From: Pelodera strongyloides
Taxonomy: Eukaryota > Nematoda > Chromadorea > Rhabditida > Rhabditidae
Assembly (NCBI GenBank): GCA_036852015.1
Contig: JAANDG010000177.1
Coordinates: 124,001 to 188,000 of the forward strand
DNA: 64,000 nt
Direction of reading: 5' to 3'
Under the pieces are notes generated by a model. It searched no databases, had not been told where the DNA came from, and saw only the letters and a list, made by a program, of their open reading frames with translations. The translations under genes and the position numbers were made by a program. This document shows, piece after piece, positions 24,201 through 36,325 of the stretch (position 1 is its first letter; every line of letters starts with the position of its first letter).

Positions 24201-24740
24201 CTTTAATATGATCGTTTAAGCCGTATGGGTAAGCAGTGTTAAGAAGCCTAATCCAAAAGAGTTCTTTATCCTTGCGAATACAGTTATTCTTGTTTTCATC
24301 TAAACAGTCTAATATATGTATAGTAAATAGTTTAACATCGGAATTTGCTTGACATTTTGAGAAATGACGATACAGAATGGTTTCTTGTGAATTTTTATTA
24401 AGATGATATCGATGTTGACTAAACCTGCTTTTCAAAGAGCGCTTTGTCTCACCTACATACTGGCATATTGCAGTTATCACAAGTTAGACAATAGATAACC
24501 CCTTCGCTGGAGCAATTACTAATACTAGAGGCGAAAGTATGAGAGAAGTATCTTGTTGTGCTGCTACGAATGAGTTTTTCAAAAGATATCAGTGGGCGAA
24601 TTTTGCAACGGGACGATTTACAGGGATTGCCAAAAGACTGTGTGCCTTCAATAGACGTAAGCTTAAGATTCGGGCCAATCTTTTTAGAGCTGAAACAAGT
24701 TTGGGTGTGGTAGTTTGCTGTGGTATTGTTAGGGCATAAG
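21300..24740 (-). mobile_element. Penelope-like retroelement with N-terminal GIY-YIG (Naiad-type), frameshifted
   Basis: The minus strand reads, in order: Cys motifs (PCKSSRCK), GIY-YIG endonuclease (VIYCLTCDNCN, then QYVGETKRSLKSRF, with KELFWIRLLNT further on supplying the usual Glu), a basic linker with RNYFSNEH, and reverse transcriptase (NIYAVPKLHKK, LDFSSLFTNLP, GVPQGGNSSPLLADL, RYMDDIAIF). Endonuclease before polymerase is the reverse of classic Penelope elements and is the arrangement named Naiad. The reading frame breaks at about 24465 (between CDNCN and QYVGE), about 23285 and about 22935, so this copy cannot make its protein without correction, though catalytic residues persist. 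The RT ends at 21951, followed by a hammerhead-like core. Termini and target duplication were not resolved. Confidence 0.88.
21340..21420 (-). ncRNA. Hammerhead-ribozyme-like core of the Naiad-type element
   Basis: On the minus strand CUGAUGA (21403-21397) is followed by GACCC, a long loop, GGGUC, GAAA and then ACGG-GGUUA-CCGUA. Stem II (five pairs) and a short stem III (ACGG with CCGU) are both intact, with UA as the possible cleavage site. This matches the hammerheads known from Penelope-like elements. I could not find convincing stem I pairing, and an upstream CCGUC offers an alternative stem III partner, so the fold needs modelling. Confidence 0.65.
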
Positions 24741-27700
24741 AATTCACCTCAGTCCGCCGCCCTCGGCTTCAGAGGATAGGTTGGGTAATGGAAAGAGCTT
24801 TTAGAATCTGAGAAACTTACATGGCGGGTTCAAGCTAGAGAACTCTACCACGTTGACACGAAGGACACCGAGCGACATTCTCCCACTTTCCGTTTACAAC
24901 CATGAACCGGAGAATGCCTCTTACAGTGTTCGTGGAATACTTGAGTATAACCACTACCTCCATAGTGCCGTGTGGAAGCCGATATCAGAGAGTAAGTAAA
25001 AAGAAGTAGATTTTAAGATAGAGACTATCCGGGGATCAAAGCAGTCCGAAAGATGGAATTATAAAGTGCTAGCAGTAAAAATTACTGCAAAAGTGACGGT
25101 AATACAAAAAATTACCTAATAATATTGGAAATGTTGAAATTAACAAGTGAACATGAAAATTATAATAATAAAAAACACAAATATATAAAGTAAAAAGAAA
25201 AAAAAAAAGGGGAAAGAAAACGTAAAGAAAGTAAGGGCCCTTGAAAGTAGTGAATAAACGAGACGTGTTTGAAGGTTGTAAAATGATTGAAAGAAAAGCG
25301 ATGGTGGCAAAATAACTTTAAAATTGAGGTATTAAACTTAATTAAGGATAAAAGAAAGAAAAGCAGAAGCATGTATAAGAGTGAAGGAAACATAGTTCTG
25401 TAACATATGAACAAGCATAAAGAAACGGAAATATAGCAAAAAGTAAGTAGAATAGAATCATGAGAAATGTAATCAGTCAAGTAAGTACAGTATTAGGACT
25501 AAAAATAAGCATGTCAAAAATGACATGAATTCCATGTAGCAACAAGACTCTGCCAAAACATCTTTTTAGAATAACGCTTTCTTCGAAGCAAATCAGAATC
25601 TGGATGGAACAATAGGGTGATAAAAACAACTGCGGAGACGCACCAGCATATTTTAGCAAGATGCCCGATTTGACCTTTTCTCTCTGCGTATTCCTCTAAT
25701 CATTTCGCCATGAAGTTACAGCTGGGAGTGAGATGATTTTGCTGAACACAAAAACAGGAAAAGGAACTATGTTCCATAGCAGGTGCATCATCGATAAGGC
25801 TAATGCATTTAGCACGGCGTTAACGAAGAAGAAACGAAAAGTCGAAAGAGGGAATGGCGAGCTAAGCAAGGAGTGGAATTAATGGTAGAACTACATACAT
25901 GTATTAGTTAATTGAATTGTGTACATGTATAATTAATGGTAGAACTGCATAACTACATACATGAATGTTAGTTCTGGTTGCTGGTTTGCCAGACAATTGA
26001 TCATAGTTTGCCACATCATATGTTTTCTATCGCCTACTATCCAAAACGTTGTTCGTTTGCTGAAGTGACACTCATTTCTAATTGTCGTATTGAACGATGT
26101 AACTCATCCGGAGAATATGTTATTGAGTGCTGGAATGAGGTCACAACAAAAAAGAGACCGGTCTATTGCACACGTCTTGCGATCGTGCAACCATGATACA
26201 ATAAGGTTCTTACTATGAAAATCGCGTTCTAATACACACATTACAGCGTACAGCGATGCAATCTACAATCTCAATTGATTCAATGCGGAAGATTGTTTAA
26301 TAAACAATCGAAGGCGTACTTTATTTTTAAATTACGACAAGAACTTGAGTAAAAAAAGGTGGTTGAAGGGAAGCCGACATCTTATTTGCAGTTACTGGGC
26401 GCTGTAAGGCCTGAGGGGTTTTGTTTAACTGAGAGATAGAAAGACCCAGTGTCAGGGAGGAAGCACGGGCAAAAAAGATGGGTGTGGAAGGAAAGAGCGG
26501 AACTCTTCAGAGGAGAGGTGAGACTGTAGAGAAAGTGGCTTAATAGCTACTGTGCAATTCTGACAAAATATCATATATGTGTTAAAACTGAGTAATTAAC
26601 TTAACAAAGCGATTTATAATATAGCTCACAAATTTGCTGTTGCCTAAGGAATACGTTATATTGTCAACGAATGACTCGTGCGTGGCGTACGAAGTTTTAT
26701 AAAGAGGTACTATGTACAGGCAAAGGTTCGGATTCCCTGGTAATTTTCGGCTTGAGCGTCAAAAGGCTCAAGTTGCTCAGGTGTTGAACGCGCTATGCCT
26801 TTTTTTGGGTGGTGCACAACAAGAAGAGGTTGCAAACAGAGAAACAATGAGACATAGAGAGACCGAGGGAAACAAAGAGTGAGAGAGGCAAATCTTCTAT
26901 AAAAGGTGCAGGACATGGTCCAGGTCGTTAGCACTCCTTAAACGATTGCCTAAGTACAAAAGAAATCTGAGAACACACAGCAATCAGACCAAAGCACCTG
27001 GTCACGAGAAACATCACGTAGCTCACAATCAGTAGAAAAGTTAGTTTAAGAGAACAGTCAAGGGGGGCGTTGATAACCTTCGACATATGTAAGATAATTG
27101 TACAGCGGATATATATTCTCCAGTACTTTCGCGAAATCAGTGAAATGCACGTGAGACTCGCAGATAGTAATGCACATTGTGCAATTATGTGCAATTACCG
27201 ATGGTAAGGTGAGTAGTCATTATGAAATGGACAATTTGGGGTTTTTTATTTATAATAATAAACAATAATGTTCCGCTTTTGCCTGCAGTAAATATGAGTG
27301 TTAGCTTATGGTTTGATGATACAATGCACATAAGCACCGTTATTAGGGCGATTAGGTAAACTAATGCCAAACGAGACAATGTCTACCGAAGTTGCGCATA
27401 GTGGAGCGCTTATGGCGAAAACGACGGGCAGATGATCAACAAAAGTTGGAGTGTTCGAAAAGGCATCCATGCCGACCGGATAGTATGTGGAAAGTGGTGG
27501 TGGGTGGCTGCACAAGGCAAGTGAAATTATACCACTGAGAGAGACACTTCAAATTGGGCGACTCACATAGGAGGCATGCAGACAAGAGAGCGCAAAAGCG
27601 TAAGGGATAGCACCGACAGAATTATTAGACTGCACTACGTCTGATAAACCAACCTATGAGCAATGATCATGATCTGAGATTGAGGTTTGTGCTTGGATGA

Positions 27701-30700
27701 TATTTTGCGCGAACATGACGCAAACAATAGTTGTTATTCTTGCGTAACTGGAGTGGATGGTGAACATCGGAAAAAGGACATGATTTTGTTAATGATGATA
27801 ATATGTAAAGCAACAAATATAAAGAAACGAAGGGAATGCCAGAATTTGGGGAGTTCTTAATAGCGAAGATACATCGTTGGCAAAAAAAAATCTCCTTCAT
27901 TTTCTTGTAGTATGCCGCTTCGTTTCAGTAACGTGGCTTATAAAATGAACAAGCGAGGTGTCACCACATAATGTTCGAACGAATGAACGAAGGGAGCATG
28001 CAGTGGTCGGTATGTGATGTAGTACTAGTCTGAGCAGTTTGCTACCACTCGCATGAATATATTCTCAAGCCCGGATTAGTTAGCTCGGAGACTCGTTCCT
28101 CACATACGAAAAGAGACGATTATTAGCCGATAGTCAGGCAATTTTCAGCAATGATTGGTGATCCACCGACATTGTTAACATACATATGACCGACACTATT
28201 CAAAACTGGTATATAACACAGATGCTAAGGTGATCATTTGGAATAAGTGGAGATGTGGACATGTTCAGGCGTGCCTCTGGATATCATTAAGCAAGGAAGA
28301 TAAAGGATGTTATTCGTCCAGGATGGATGAGGAGTCATGTTCGTTCGGAAGAGCATCCGATGATGTTGTCACAAACTGGGACACCTGTGGAAATAACCAT
28401 TTTTGCGAGATTTTAGTTGAAGAGCCGGATGGGCTTCGGGACAAATGAACAAAGGAGTGGTGCCTGCCTCTCCTTAAACCGCACACTCTTCTTGTAGGAC
28501 TGGATCAGGTCTACGGCTATCCGGGACATCCGGAGGACCTTTACGCACTCAAAAGAGAAGAACCACTACTTGGAATATTCCCCGAAAACACATGTCAAAT
28601 ATAGAAAATGAGCCACAGACATGCGCGATTGCAAAAGAGTTCTCAAAGAAAACCCTTCCTCGTCACTCAAGCACACAGTGACTTATGAAATAGGCACTGT
28701 ATGGGGATGTAACAACAAAGAGAGCAGTTATATGAGAAAAATTCAGCCTGAAACAAAGCTTCATATAAAAAAACCCATGAGACAAAAAATGACGAAGCAG
28801 GCACCATACTGTAATATTTGAGCATATTGCATCTGTTCCTTTAAGGAACAACTGGCAAAGCAAAGCAATCATAAAATTGTGCATGTGGATTTGACAAGAA
28901 GAAAAGTATTTTTGAAGACAACCTCTACAACATTGGAGAAGCGATCGTTTATGTTATTTGTCGGTATTTAGGAATACGCGCATTCGAAAAACTGAGCAAT
29001 ATGGCAATGTCTGAGCATTATGTCTGAGGAGCACTTTGCGCTTTGAGTCATTGCTGAACAGAACTTTTTTAAAGATTGTTGAACGAGAGTACAGAACACG
29101 TTCCAGATATGGGGTTTTTAGATGAGTAGATGATCTCTCAAGTCGCAGAATAGGTGTGATAGTGTGTTAGTAGTCTCGCCTATCTCTCTCCCTGTCTCGG
29201 TGGTGGGTCTCAGTGGGACTCAGCGGGTCCCCGAGAGCTCGTGCACGATCTCGTCAATTCTATAAACAATGATGACCCGCGCAACCCGCTTAGGGAAAAG
29301 ACTGAACCCGAGTCAGGGAATTTAGGCGAATCATTCGCTTAGGATCTTAGGACTGACACTTTCTAAATTCCGAGAAAATTGCAGGGCTACAGTGATGGGA
29401 GCTAAGTGACCTTTGGTTTTTTAAAGAAAGTGATACACTATCTGTGTTTCGTCTACGAAACCCGGTCGTAAAGTTAATAACGATTTAGTAGTTAGAAATA
29501 AAGCTACAGAAAGCAAGGAAGAAACGGTAATATAACAAAAGCGTAACAGGGATTGTACGAAAAGTAAACCATGAGATTAGAATAAAGTGTGAAAAAAGGA
29601 AAATATACAAAAGTACCCGGTAATACCCAGACAACTCGTTTCCCCTAAGTCACAGACGGGATGATTTTATGCAACAGGAGTGGCGGTACCAGAGTGTGCT
29701 CTTGGACATCAACCAGACAAGACTAGAAAACAAGTATGTTATGCATGATATGTTGACCAAGCGTCGCCCATCACTATATACCAACAAAATTAGACTTTGA
29801 CAACAATAGAATACATATTTTGCCTTCGTTTATTGTATTGAATTTTGTTTTTGGTTTCTAGCAGCTGATCACCCACCTGATCAAATGAGCTTAGATTTTT
29901 TTCATTTAAAAATGAACATAGAAACGGGAAAACTATAGTTTTTGGGAGAGGTTCGGGGGTGTGAGTGGGCGTGTTGGGGAGTGGGACGGCCTCTTTCAAG
30001 GTTGCTCAGCCACCAGGGAGATAAGATCCATGCGGTGACTGCAGTACTACAAGGCAGACAAACAGGATTAGAATGCCTATTGGGTTATACCAGGGTGAAC
30101 CTACACTGCTAGCCGATTTCTATTCACACTAGACCTAAGCTAACGTGGGTCGGGTGGAACAGGCGTTTTGTCAAACCATGCCGTCAAAAAGGATTGACCT
30201 TAACGGGTCATCGATTATCCACTACGATATATTCATTCGGTGGGGGATCAAAGTTTTGAGCTTGAAAAATCTGTTACGTTTCGGTTCTATCCTACAAATA
30301 ACACTATGTCCGTCAAAGAAGAACTACATGGTGGAAAATTCAAGCCTTCATTAGTTCAAGGCCAATGAAGGAGGTAGACAATGCTATATTTTAGCATTAT
30401 ATACCTACGTGCAACGATGGAGTACGTAAACAACAACCAGACAGTGCAGAAACAATCAAAACAAACATGAGAGAGTTCTATGCACGCACTTTCAGTTTTT
30501 ATTTTGCTGCGGGTGTAACTGGTTTCATTATCAAAAAAAATCTCTCATCTGACCTGTTGAAATGCAGCATGTCTGGGAGTAGTCCCTTAGCTGATCATAT
30601 ACAGTATTGTTGACATAAATTATATTATATAGTATATTCTCCATTTGCAAATGCACATAATTATCACTTACATTTGTTATATATTTTCTATTAAAAAATC

Positions 30701-31749
30701 TGACAACTCCATAAACCGCTTTTTTTGTGCGAGATTAACAGGTAAATGATCGATCTGTGCGCGATAACTGCAGTGACATAAAATGGAGACGAGCACAAAC
30801 AAACAAATCGCAAACAGTTCGTCAAAGAAAAAACGTGGATATAAATCATATGTACAAGCGGTGAAGTGTCCTTTTTCTGTCCGACTATATGTTCTACCCA
30901 ACAATGTGCCTGGGGCAAGTACCACTGGGGTGCTCCTACATTATAAGCCGCAGGTTAAATAAGCAGAGGCGGCTAAGTCGAATGTCAAATCTTCAGAGAA
31001 TAACGACTGAGCGAATATATTCATGGAACGGTAAATCATGAATGTCCAAGTGAATTCATTGTTTCTATTGTATGAACAAAGCTACAACTTCAAAGGACTG
31101 ACACTCGTTCAAAGGAACATTTAAATGGAAGAATTCTTTCTCGCTTTTCATGCTGGCTACCTCTTATATTGAGAATTCAAAGATAAAAACCCTTTGGTCT
31201 GTATCTGTTCGGGGTGGTTTCAAGAGTTTCCATAAACAGTGAAAGTGAGTCGAATAAAATGTGAAAATGTTCATAGATTGAGGTGGATGTAAATGGGTCA
31301 ATCGGAGTTCGTACTCTTTGAGTGCTACTGAATGCTGAATGATGGATAGAAAGGGAAGACAACCTTACAAAGGAAAGGTGAATTATACCAATAAGTGATG
31401 GTCACTTTTCAATCACGTTTAACGCGAAATTTGCTCATTAGTATGAGATAGTTCCTATGCGAAAACAAGAGGAACGAAATAAATAGCTAAAATGATGCAA
31501 TAAAATCGGTGTTTAATAAGTTTGCTAACTCGGTTGCTGTAAATCTTCGGGTTGGGAAGATTACCTTGAGGTAGGAGGTGAATCCTTGAGGGAATGTGCA
31601 TTGCTGGGTCAAGTGACAAAGGCAAGGGTAGCCATTGGTGAGATGTTGGGAGAGCAATTAGTGACCGGCGTTTATTCACAAGAACCATTCCGATACAAAA
31701 CGCTCCGTGTTCCCATCCTATGTATATCTCACGATTGTTAAGGCTCTGT
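24741..31749. other. Seven-kilobase stretch without a recognised gene
   Basis: No exon series with matching splice sites and phase was seen on either strand. Open frames are under about 110 codons and look non-coding. Near 25880-25970 the phrase ATGGTAGAACT and flanking ACTACATACATG recur as a short imperfect duplication. Confidence 0.5.
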
Positions 31750-32189
31750 TTAAAGGTTCAGGCCCACCGTTTTCAATTTATTATTTGTTCATAATTTGTA
31801 TACAGGGTATTTATTATAATATATCTACAAAAGGAGTTTGAATCAGCTTCACCATCGCAAAGCTTTTCATGTAAGCTTTCTTACAGAGTATACAGTATGG
31901 AAAAGCAATTGCATCCTTATTTCCTTACTGTGCGTGTCCCGGGGACACCTCGCTCTTTTGTACGTCCCTTATGAGTCTGGCTATACAGTCGGCTACCCTC
32001 GGGACACATACACTAAGGAAATAAGGATGCATTTCCTTTTCCATACTGTATAATCTGTAAGGAAAACACGTAAAAAGCTTCGCGATCGTGAAGTCAGCTC
32101 AAACTCAGTGTGTATATTTTATGATAAACACCCTTTACAAAAATTATGGACAAATGATTAACATAAAGTCGGTGAGCCTGACCCTTTAA
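31750..32189. mobile_element. Foldback MITE 1 flanked by TTAA
   Basis: TTAA at 31750-31753 and 32186-32189 bound an inverted repeat. The left end is AGGTTCAGGCCCACC and the right end GGTGAGCCTGACCCT, so the termini are diverged. The arms extend inward, and the centre contains the phrase CTTATTTCCTTACTG, shared with the element at 59.3 kb. No protein is encoded. Confidence 0.85.
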
Positions 32190-33080
32190 ACAAAACAATA
32201 TATGTATTATAAGTGTTGCTTCAATAGTTGTTGCTACATTCGAACAGGGGTTTACTAAGCAGTTTGCATTTGGTGAACATTAGAATTTTCAATGAAAAAA
32301 AAATAAACGGCACTTTCGAAGCTCTAATGCTAGATATTTGGGATATGTTATTCGCCGATGACCTTAGTCTCAACGGAACGCCCTTGGACAACAACTGTGT
32401 GGGAGAAGGTTCTAATCGAATGCCTCTCAGGAATGGGATCGGCTAATTTCAAACTATTTCAAAGTCACTCGATGTTTTTAACAGGAACGAAACAACCAAA
32501 TATCTTCATGTCTTGCTTATCACATTCGTTGCCGAACAAATTGCGGTCAAAAGAATGTAGAGCATTTCAATTAGCTAAACTGTTTATTTCATTTATTTGC
32601 AAAATAAAGAAGGAATAAAAAAAACTATAACGAAACTTCCCTTTCAGTATGGTAAAGAATAGAAGGAGCAGCCTTACGTAACGAGTTCCTTTCGGCGACA
32701 AGTAGACGTTTGACGTTAGGTTCGCTTGTGCACCCGCCCCTGGCGGAAATGAGACCATACGCGGAGTTGACAGGTCCAACACGAGAGACTGCAGGGCCTA
32801 CCAGGAAGGCCTGATTGTTACCCACTTTCTTTAACAAAAGCACGCCAGGGAACTCTCGGAAATACAAAATGCAGAACAACTCGAAAAACAAAAGAGAACT
32901 TGCGAATTTTCATGAGATTCACAGATTAAAGAAGACTGCAGAATGTTTATTTCAGTATATCATTTTATTCAATGTTTTAACGGGGTCGGCAAAAAACACG
33001 GTGTTATGATTTGACCGAGCTTAAACTAAAAATGTGAATCATACAGTTCAGGACAACCGGTTTCTGTTTTGCAAGGATGA

Positions 33081-33536
33081 TTAAAGGGAGAGGCCCATGA
33101 GAATAAAGTTTTCCTCAATTTATTTGTAAAGAACGTCCGGAATTTCAGAATTATTACTGTGAAAACCGCATTGCGTGAAGCCTAGAACTCACAGAGTTAT
33201 TCCCCGGCATTGAGTTCGGCTAGGTACCGTAGTCAGCAACGTCGAAATTCCTTTTTACGGTTTATATACGTTCATTTGCATTCTTTCTCTATATAAGAAT
33301 GGTCAAACGAATAAAGATCATTCCCACAAGTAAAGAGGCGTTTGCAATACAAGAATGCCCTAAAAGCGAGAAAATTGATTCTGACTACAGTACCTGGCCG
33401 AACTCTTTGCCGGGGAATAACTCTGTGAATTCTAGGCTTCAAGCAATACCGTTTTCACAGTAATAATTATGAAATTCGGGACATTCTTTACAAATAAATT
33501 GAGGAAAACTTTATTCTCATGGGCCTCTCCCTTTAA
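33081..33536. mobile_element. Foldback MITE 2 flanked by TTAA
   Basis: TTAA at both ends (33081-33084, 33533-33536). Termini are AGGGAGAGGCCCATGAG and its reverse complement, with arms of about 150 bases on each side and small mismatches. It belongs to the same family as the element at 54.4 kb, sharing for example AAAGTTTTCCTCAATTTA and GGAATTTCAGAA. Confidence 0.93.
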
Positions 33537-33789
33537 CATGAAATCTCCTTAGCCCATAATTATAGGTTTATAAAATTGTAACATAAGTTTTTGGAACAAG
33601 AAACAAGAAAAGTGGTGTCCGTGTTTGAATGAATTTAAATATACTCGATGGTAATCAGTTGATAATAAAGGCATTGCGAGCGTGTAAAAACACATGGTTA
33701 GTTTTTGAGAACAAATATATCCTATTGGTAAATGCAGTGGTAGAATGGAACTTTGAATAATCATGATGCTTCTTGCTTATGCCGATTAG

Positions 33790-34152
33790 TTAAAGGGATC
33801 GGCTCACCTCAAATCGTGTCTGTTTTTTCTGTTTCTTTATTTTCTATAAGGGATAATAAAAATTTGGAATACAAAAAGTAGTGTTATATTTCAATACTCA
33901 CGAAGATATTAGGTGATAAAGTGGTGGATCGATCGGCCCGAAATGAAAAAGTGTTAATTGTCCCATACAAACAAGGCAGGACAATTACACTTTTTCATTT
34001 CGGGCCGATCGATCCACCACTTTATCACCTAATATCTTCGTGAGTATTGAAATAGAACACTACTTTTTGTATTCCAAATTTTTATTATCCCTTATAGAAA
34101 ATAAAGAAACAAAAAAAAACAGACACGATTTGAGGTGAGCCGATCCCTTTAA
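33790..34152. mobile_element. Foldback MITE 3 flanked by TTAA, abutting a stop codon
   Basis: TTAA at 33790-33793 and 34149-34152. The element between is about 355 bases, with AGGGATCGGCTCACC at one end and its exact reverse complement at the other, and nearly perfect arms of about 165 bases around a short centre. High arm identity suggests a recent insertion. The right TTAA supplies the TAA stop of the small minus-strand gene that starts at 34579. Confidence 0.95.
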
Positions 34153-34579
34153 GCATCATTGCTAGCTGATGAATCCTCGTGTTCGCAGGCGGAATGGTAT
34201 TCTGGCTCGGTAACTACCTTCAGTCGGTTATCATGTCCTCTTTTCTCCCGGCCAAGGGAGTGACGACGTTGTTCCCATCTGAATGCAGTTAGTATAATTA
34301 TAAATAGGTTCCGTAATAAACACAATTGAGAGACTTCCTTTGGGGGCTTCAAATCTAAAACAGGGTGGAAAATATTGAAGGAAGCTAAACAATTGAGCAA
34401 GGTGCATCAACCAACCTAGTAAACCGTTTTCCAATTTTCCTTCCGAGACTTCTTCCATAGGAGAACCTGGCTGCGGGCGGAGGTTCCTCATCATCGTCGA
34501 AGTATGCCAACGGAGCTTTACTAGTCTCGACCCTACTTCGAGGCTTTCCTTCACGTCTTTTGTGGGGTTTACGCATCAT
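34149..34579 (-). CDS. Small two-exon gene, basic protein of unknown function
   Basis: Exons 34579-34416 and 34278-34149 join in phase (AG donor side plus A) to give 97 residues. The protein starts MMRKPHKRREGKPRSR, has an acidic DDDEEPPPAA stretch, a basic SYGRSLGRKIGKRFTRWEQR segment, and ends DSSASNDA. No signal peptide or membrane segment is seen. I do not recognise the family. Support comes from good donor and acceptor sites, phase match, codon-like composition, and a CTTCAG acceptor seven bases before the first ATG, which could be a trans-splice site or the end of another intron. Dibasic and Gly-Arg/Lys-Arg sites recall peptide precursors, but without a leader this is weak. The stop codon lies within the target duplication of the neighbouring MITE. 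Confidence 0.6.
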
Positions 34580-36325
34580 TGTTGCCTGAAGCGCACACTT
34601 AATTGAAAAACCGAATATTCATTCATTGGCTAAGAAAAATGTATTGCTCATTGGTTCCATGATTAATTACAGATTAAGTTCTTGATCGTTGTTAACCATG
34701 TATAATTGTAGACAATAGTAATAGTAATTAGACCACTAGTTTGCGGTTGAAGCGAACCAAACAATCTAACGATTTGGTGAACGCCTTTTTGAACCTTTTG
34801 TTGCACTGACAGACCATCCAACACAATTAGCACTTCACTACAAAGAAAGCACATGAAGCGGTATTCTCTTTCATTAAAATAGTTTCTTTGGAAAACTTTA
34901 TCGCTGTGCGCAAAAAGATCTATTAAAATATACACTTAAATAGTCTCAGTATTTTGATTTGAAAACGAGAAACAAAAGACTTGAAAGTTACCACACATTC
35001 ATTGAGATGACATAGAGTAATAATGATCTTCTCAATCACAACATACATTTTCTAATGTTGGCGAAGAAAGGGCTAATCAAATAGGGAACTGACTGATTGC
35101 ATACTTTACTTAAATTTTATTATTATTATTGGATCAACCAACTGCATGGAAAAAATACAGAAAAAAGTGGAAGATCGCGGTTACAATTTGAAAATATAAC
35201 GAGAAAATAATGAACAGACAGTCATAACACCAGTGCCTAGGATGTCTGGGCGTATCATTTATCTCAATGTGTATATAGGGTGTTCATAATGAATTATGTA
35301 TTCTTGAACGAAATTCGTAAGTCTCAGCAATTCTGTTAAACATATAACTTCGGAAAATAACCAGGGAATAATTTAAATGAAAGAAATGTAAACAATGATC
35401 ACCGGAGTAAAATAAAAAGATCATGGAACAACAAAGATTTGCAAAAAAAAACGTAGTCGTATACAGAATGAGAGGTGGTTTCGGAAGCTGTGCAGTGAAG
35501 GAGCGCATTATAGAACAACACTGACTAGGGTGCTATAATGTGAACCCTTCTGCTGGAGAGTCACTTTACGGGCCGTTACTGGACGCCCTAACGCACTTGG
35601 TAACTACTCGATGTATGTATTAGAGCATAGCTAGTAAGTGCATGAATTGATAAATATTTTTTAGAGAATGTGTTTCAAAGTATCATTGTATGTAATAAAC
35701 TTAAGACCTGATAATTTAGAATATGGGACGATTAGATGGAAACTCCTAGAAAGGGCAAAGGGAAGGAAAAGTGACACACATGATGGCTTACTTAGTAAGT
35801 ACACCGGAATATAATACATAGGAAGTGGTGTTCAAGTTCCAGGGCCAACCCCTGAATTGGCTAATCTTTATAACTACAGATAGAAGACAGGAACAACCAC
35901 TTCTCATTTATCGTACCGCCATAGAAATATTTCGAGCTCCGAAGCTCGTGTTAGTAAGAAGGCGGGTTTGGGAAAGAACATTCCGGAATGGACAGTACAC
36001 ACTGTGAAGAAGTAATAGGAAGAATTGGATTGCTGTGAAGGACCTCCCGTGGGAATTGATCGCACGAAACTAGGCTCGACTGTTTTCTTTGTGCCATGTG
36101 TGCCTCACAAAATTGGTGCAATCCAATCAATTACCATAAATAAACATATTCCACAACTGGATTCATACATATCCAATACAATGATGACAACGTGCAAGTG
36201 CGCAGACGACAAATGTCAACTGGGAATGCTTGGAAGAAAACTACTTCACAAAACCTGCAGGCTGTTCAGGGAACATTTTGAGTATACTTTCCTAACATTC
36301 CAAACAATGTGTCTTAGAATATGGC
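34580..36325. other. Spacer between the small gene and dgk-1
   Basis: No further gene is recognised. As the small gene lies downstream of dgk-1 on the same strand at about 1.7 kb, the spacing is too large to argue strongly for an operon. Confidence 0.5.
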
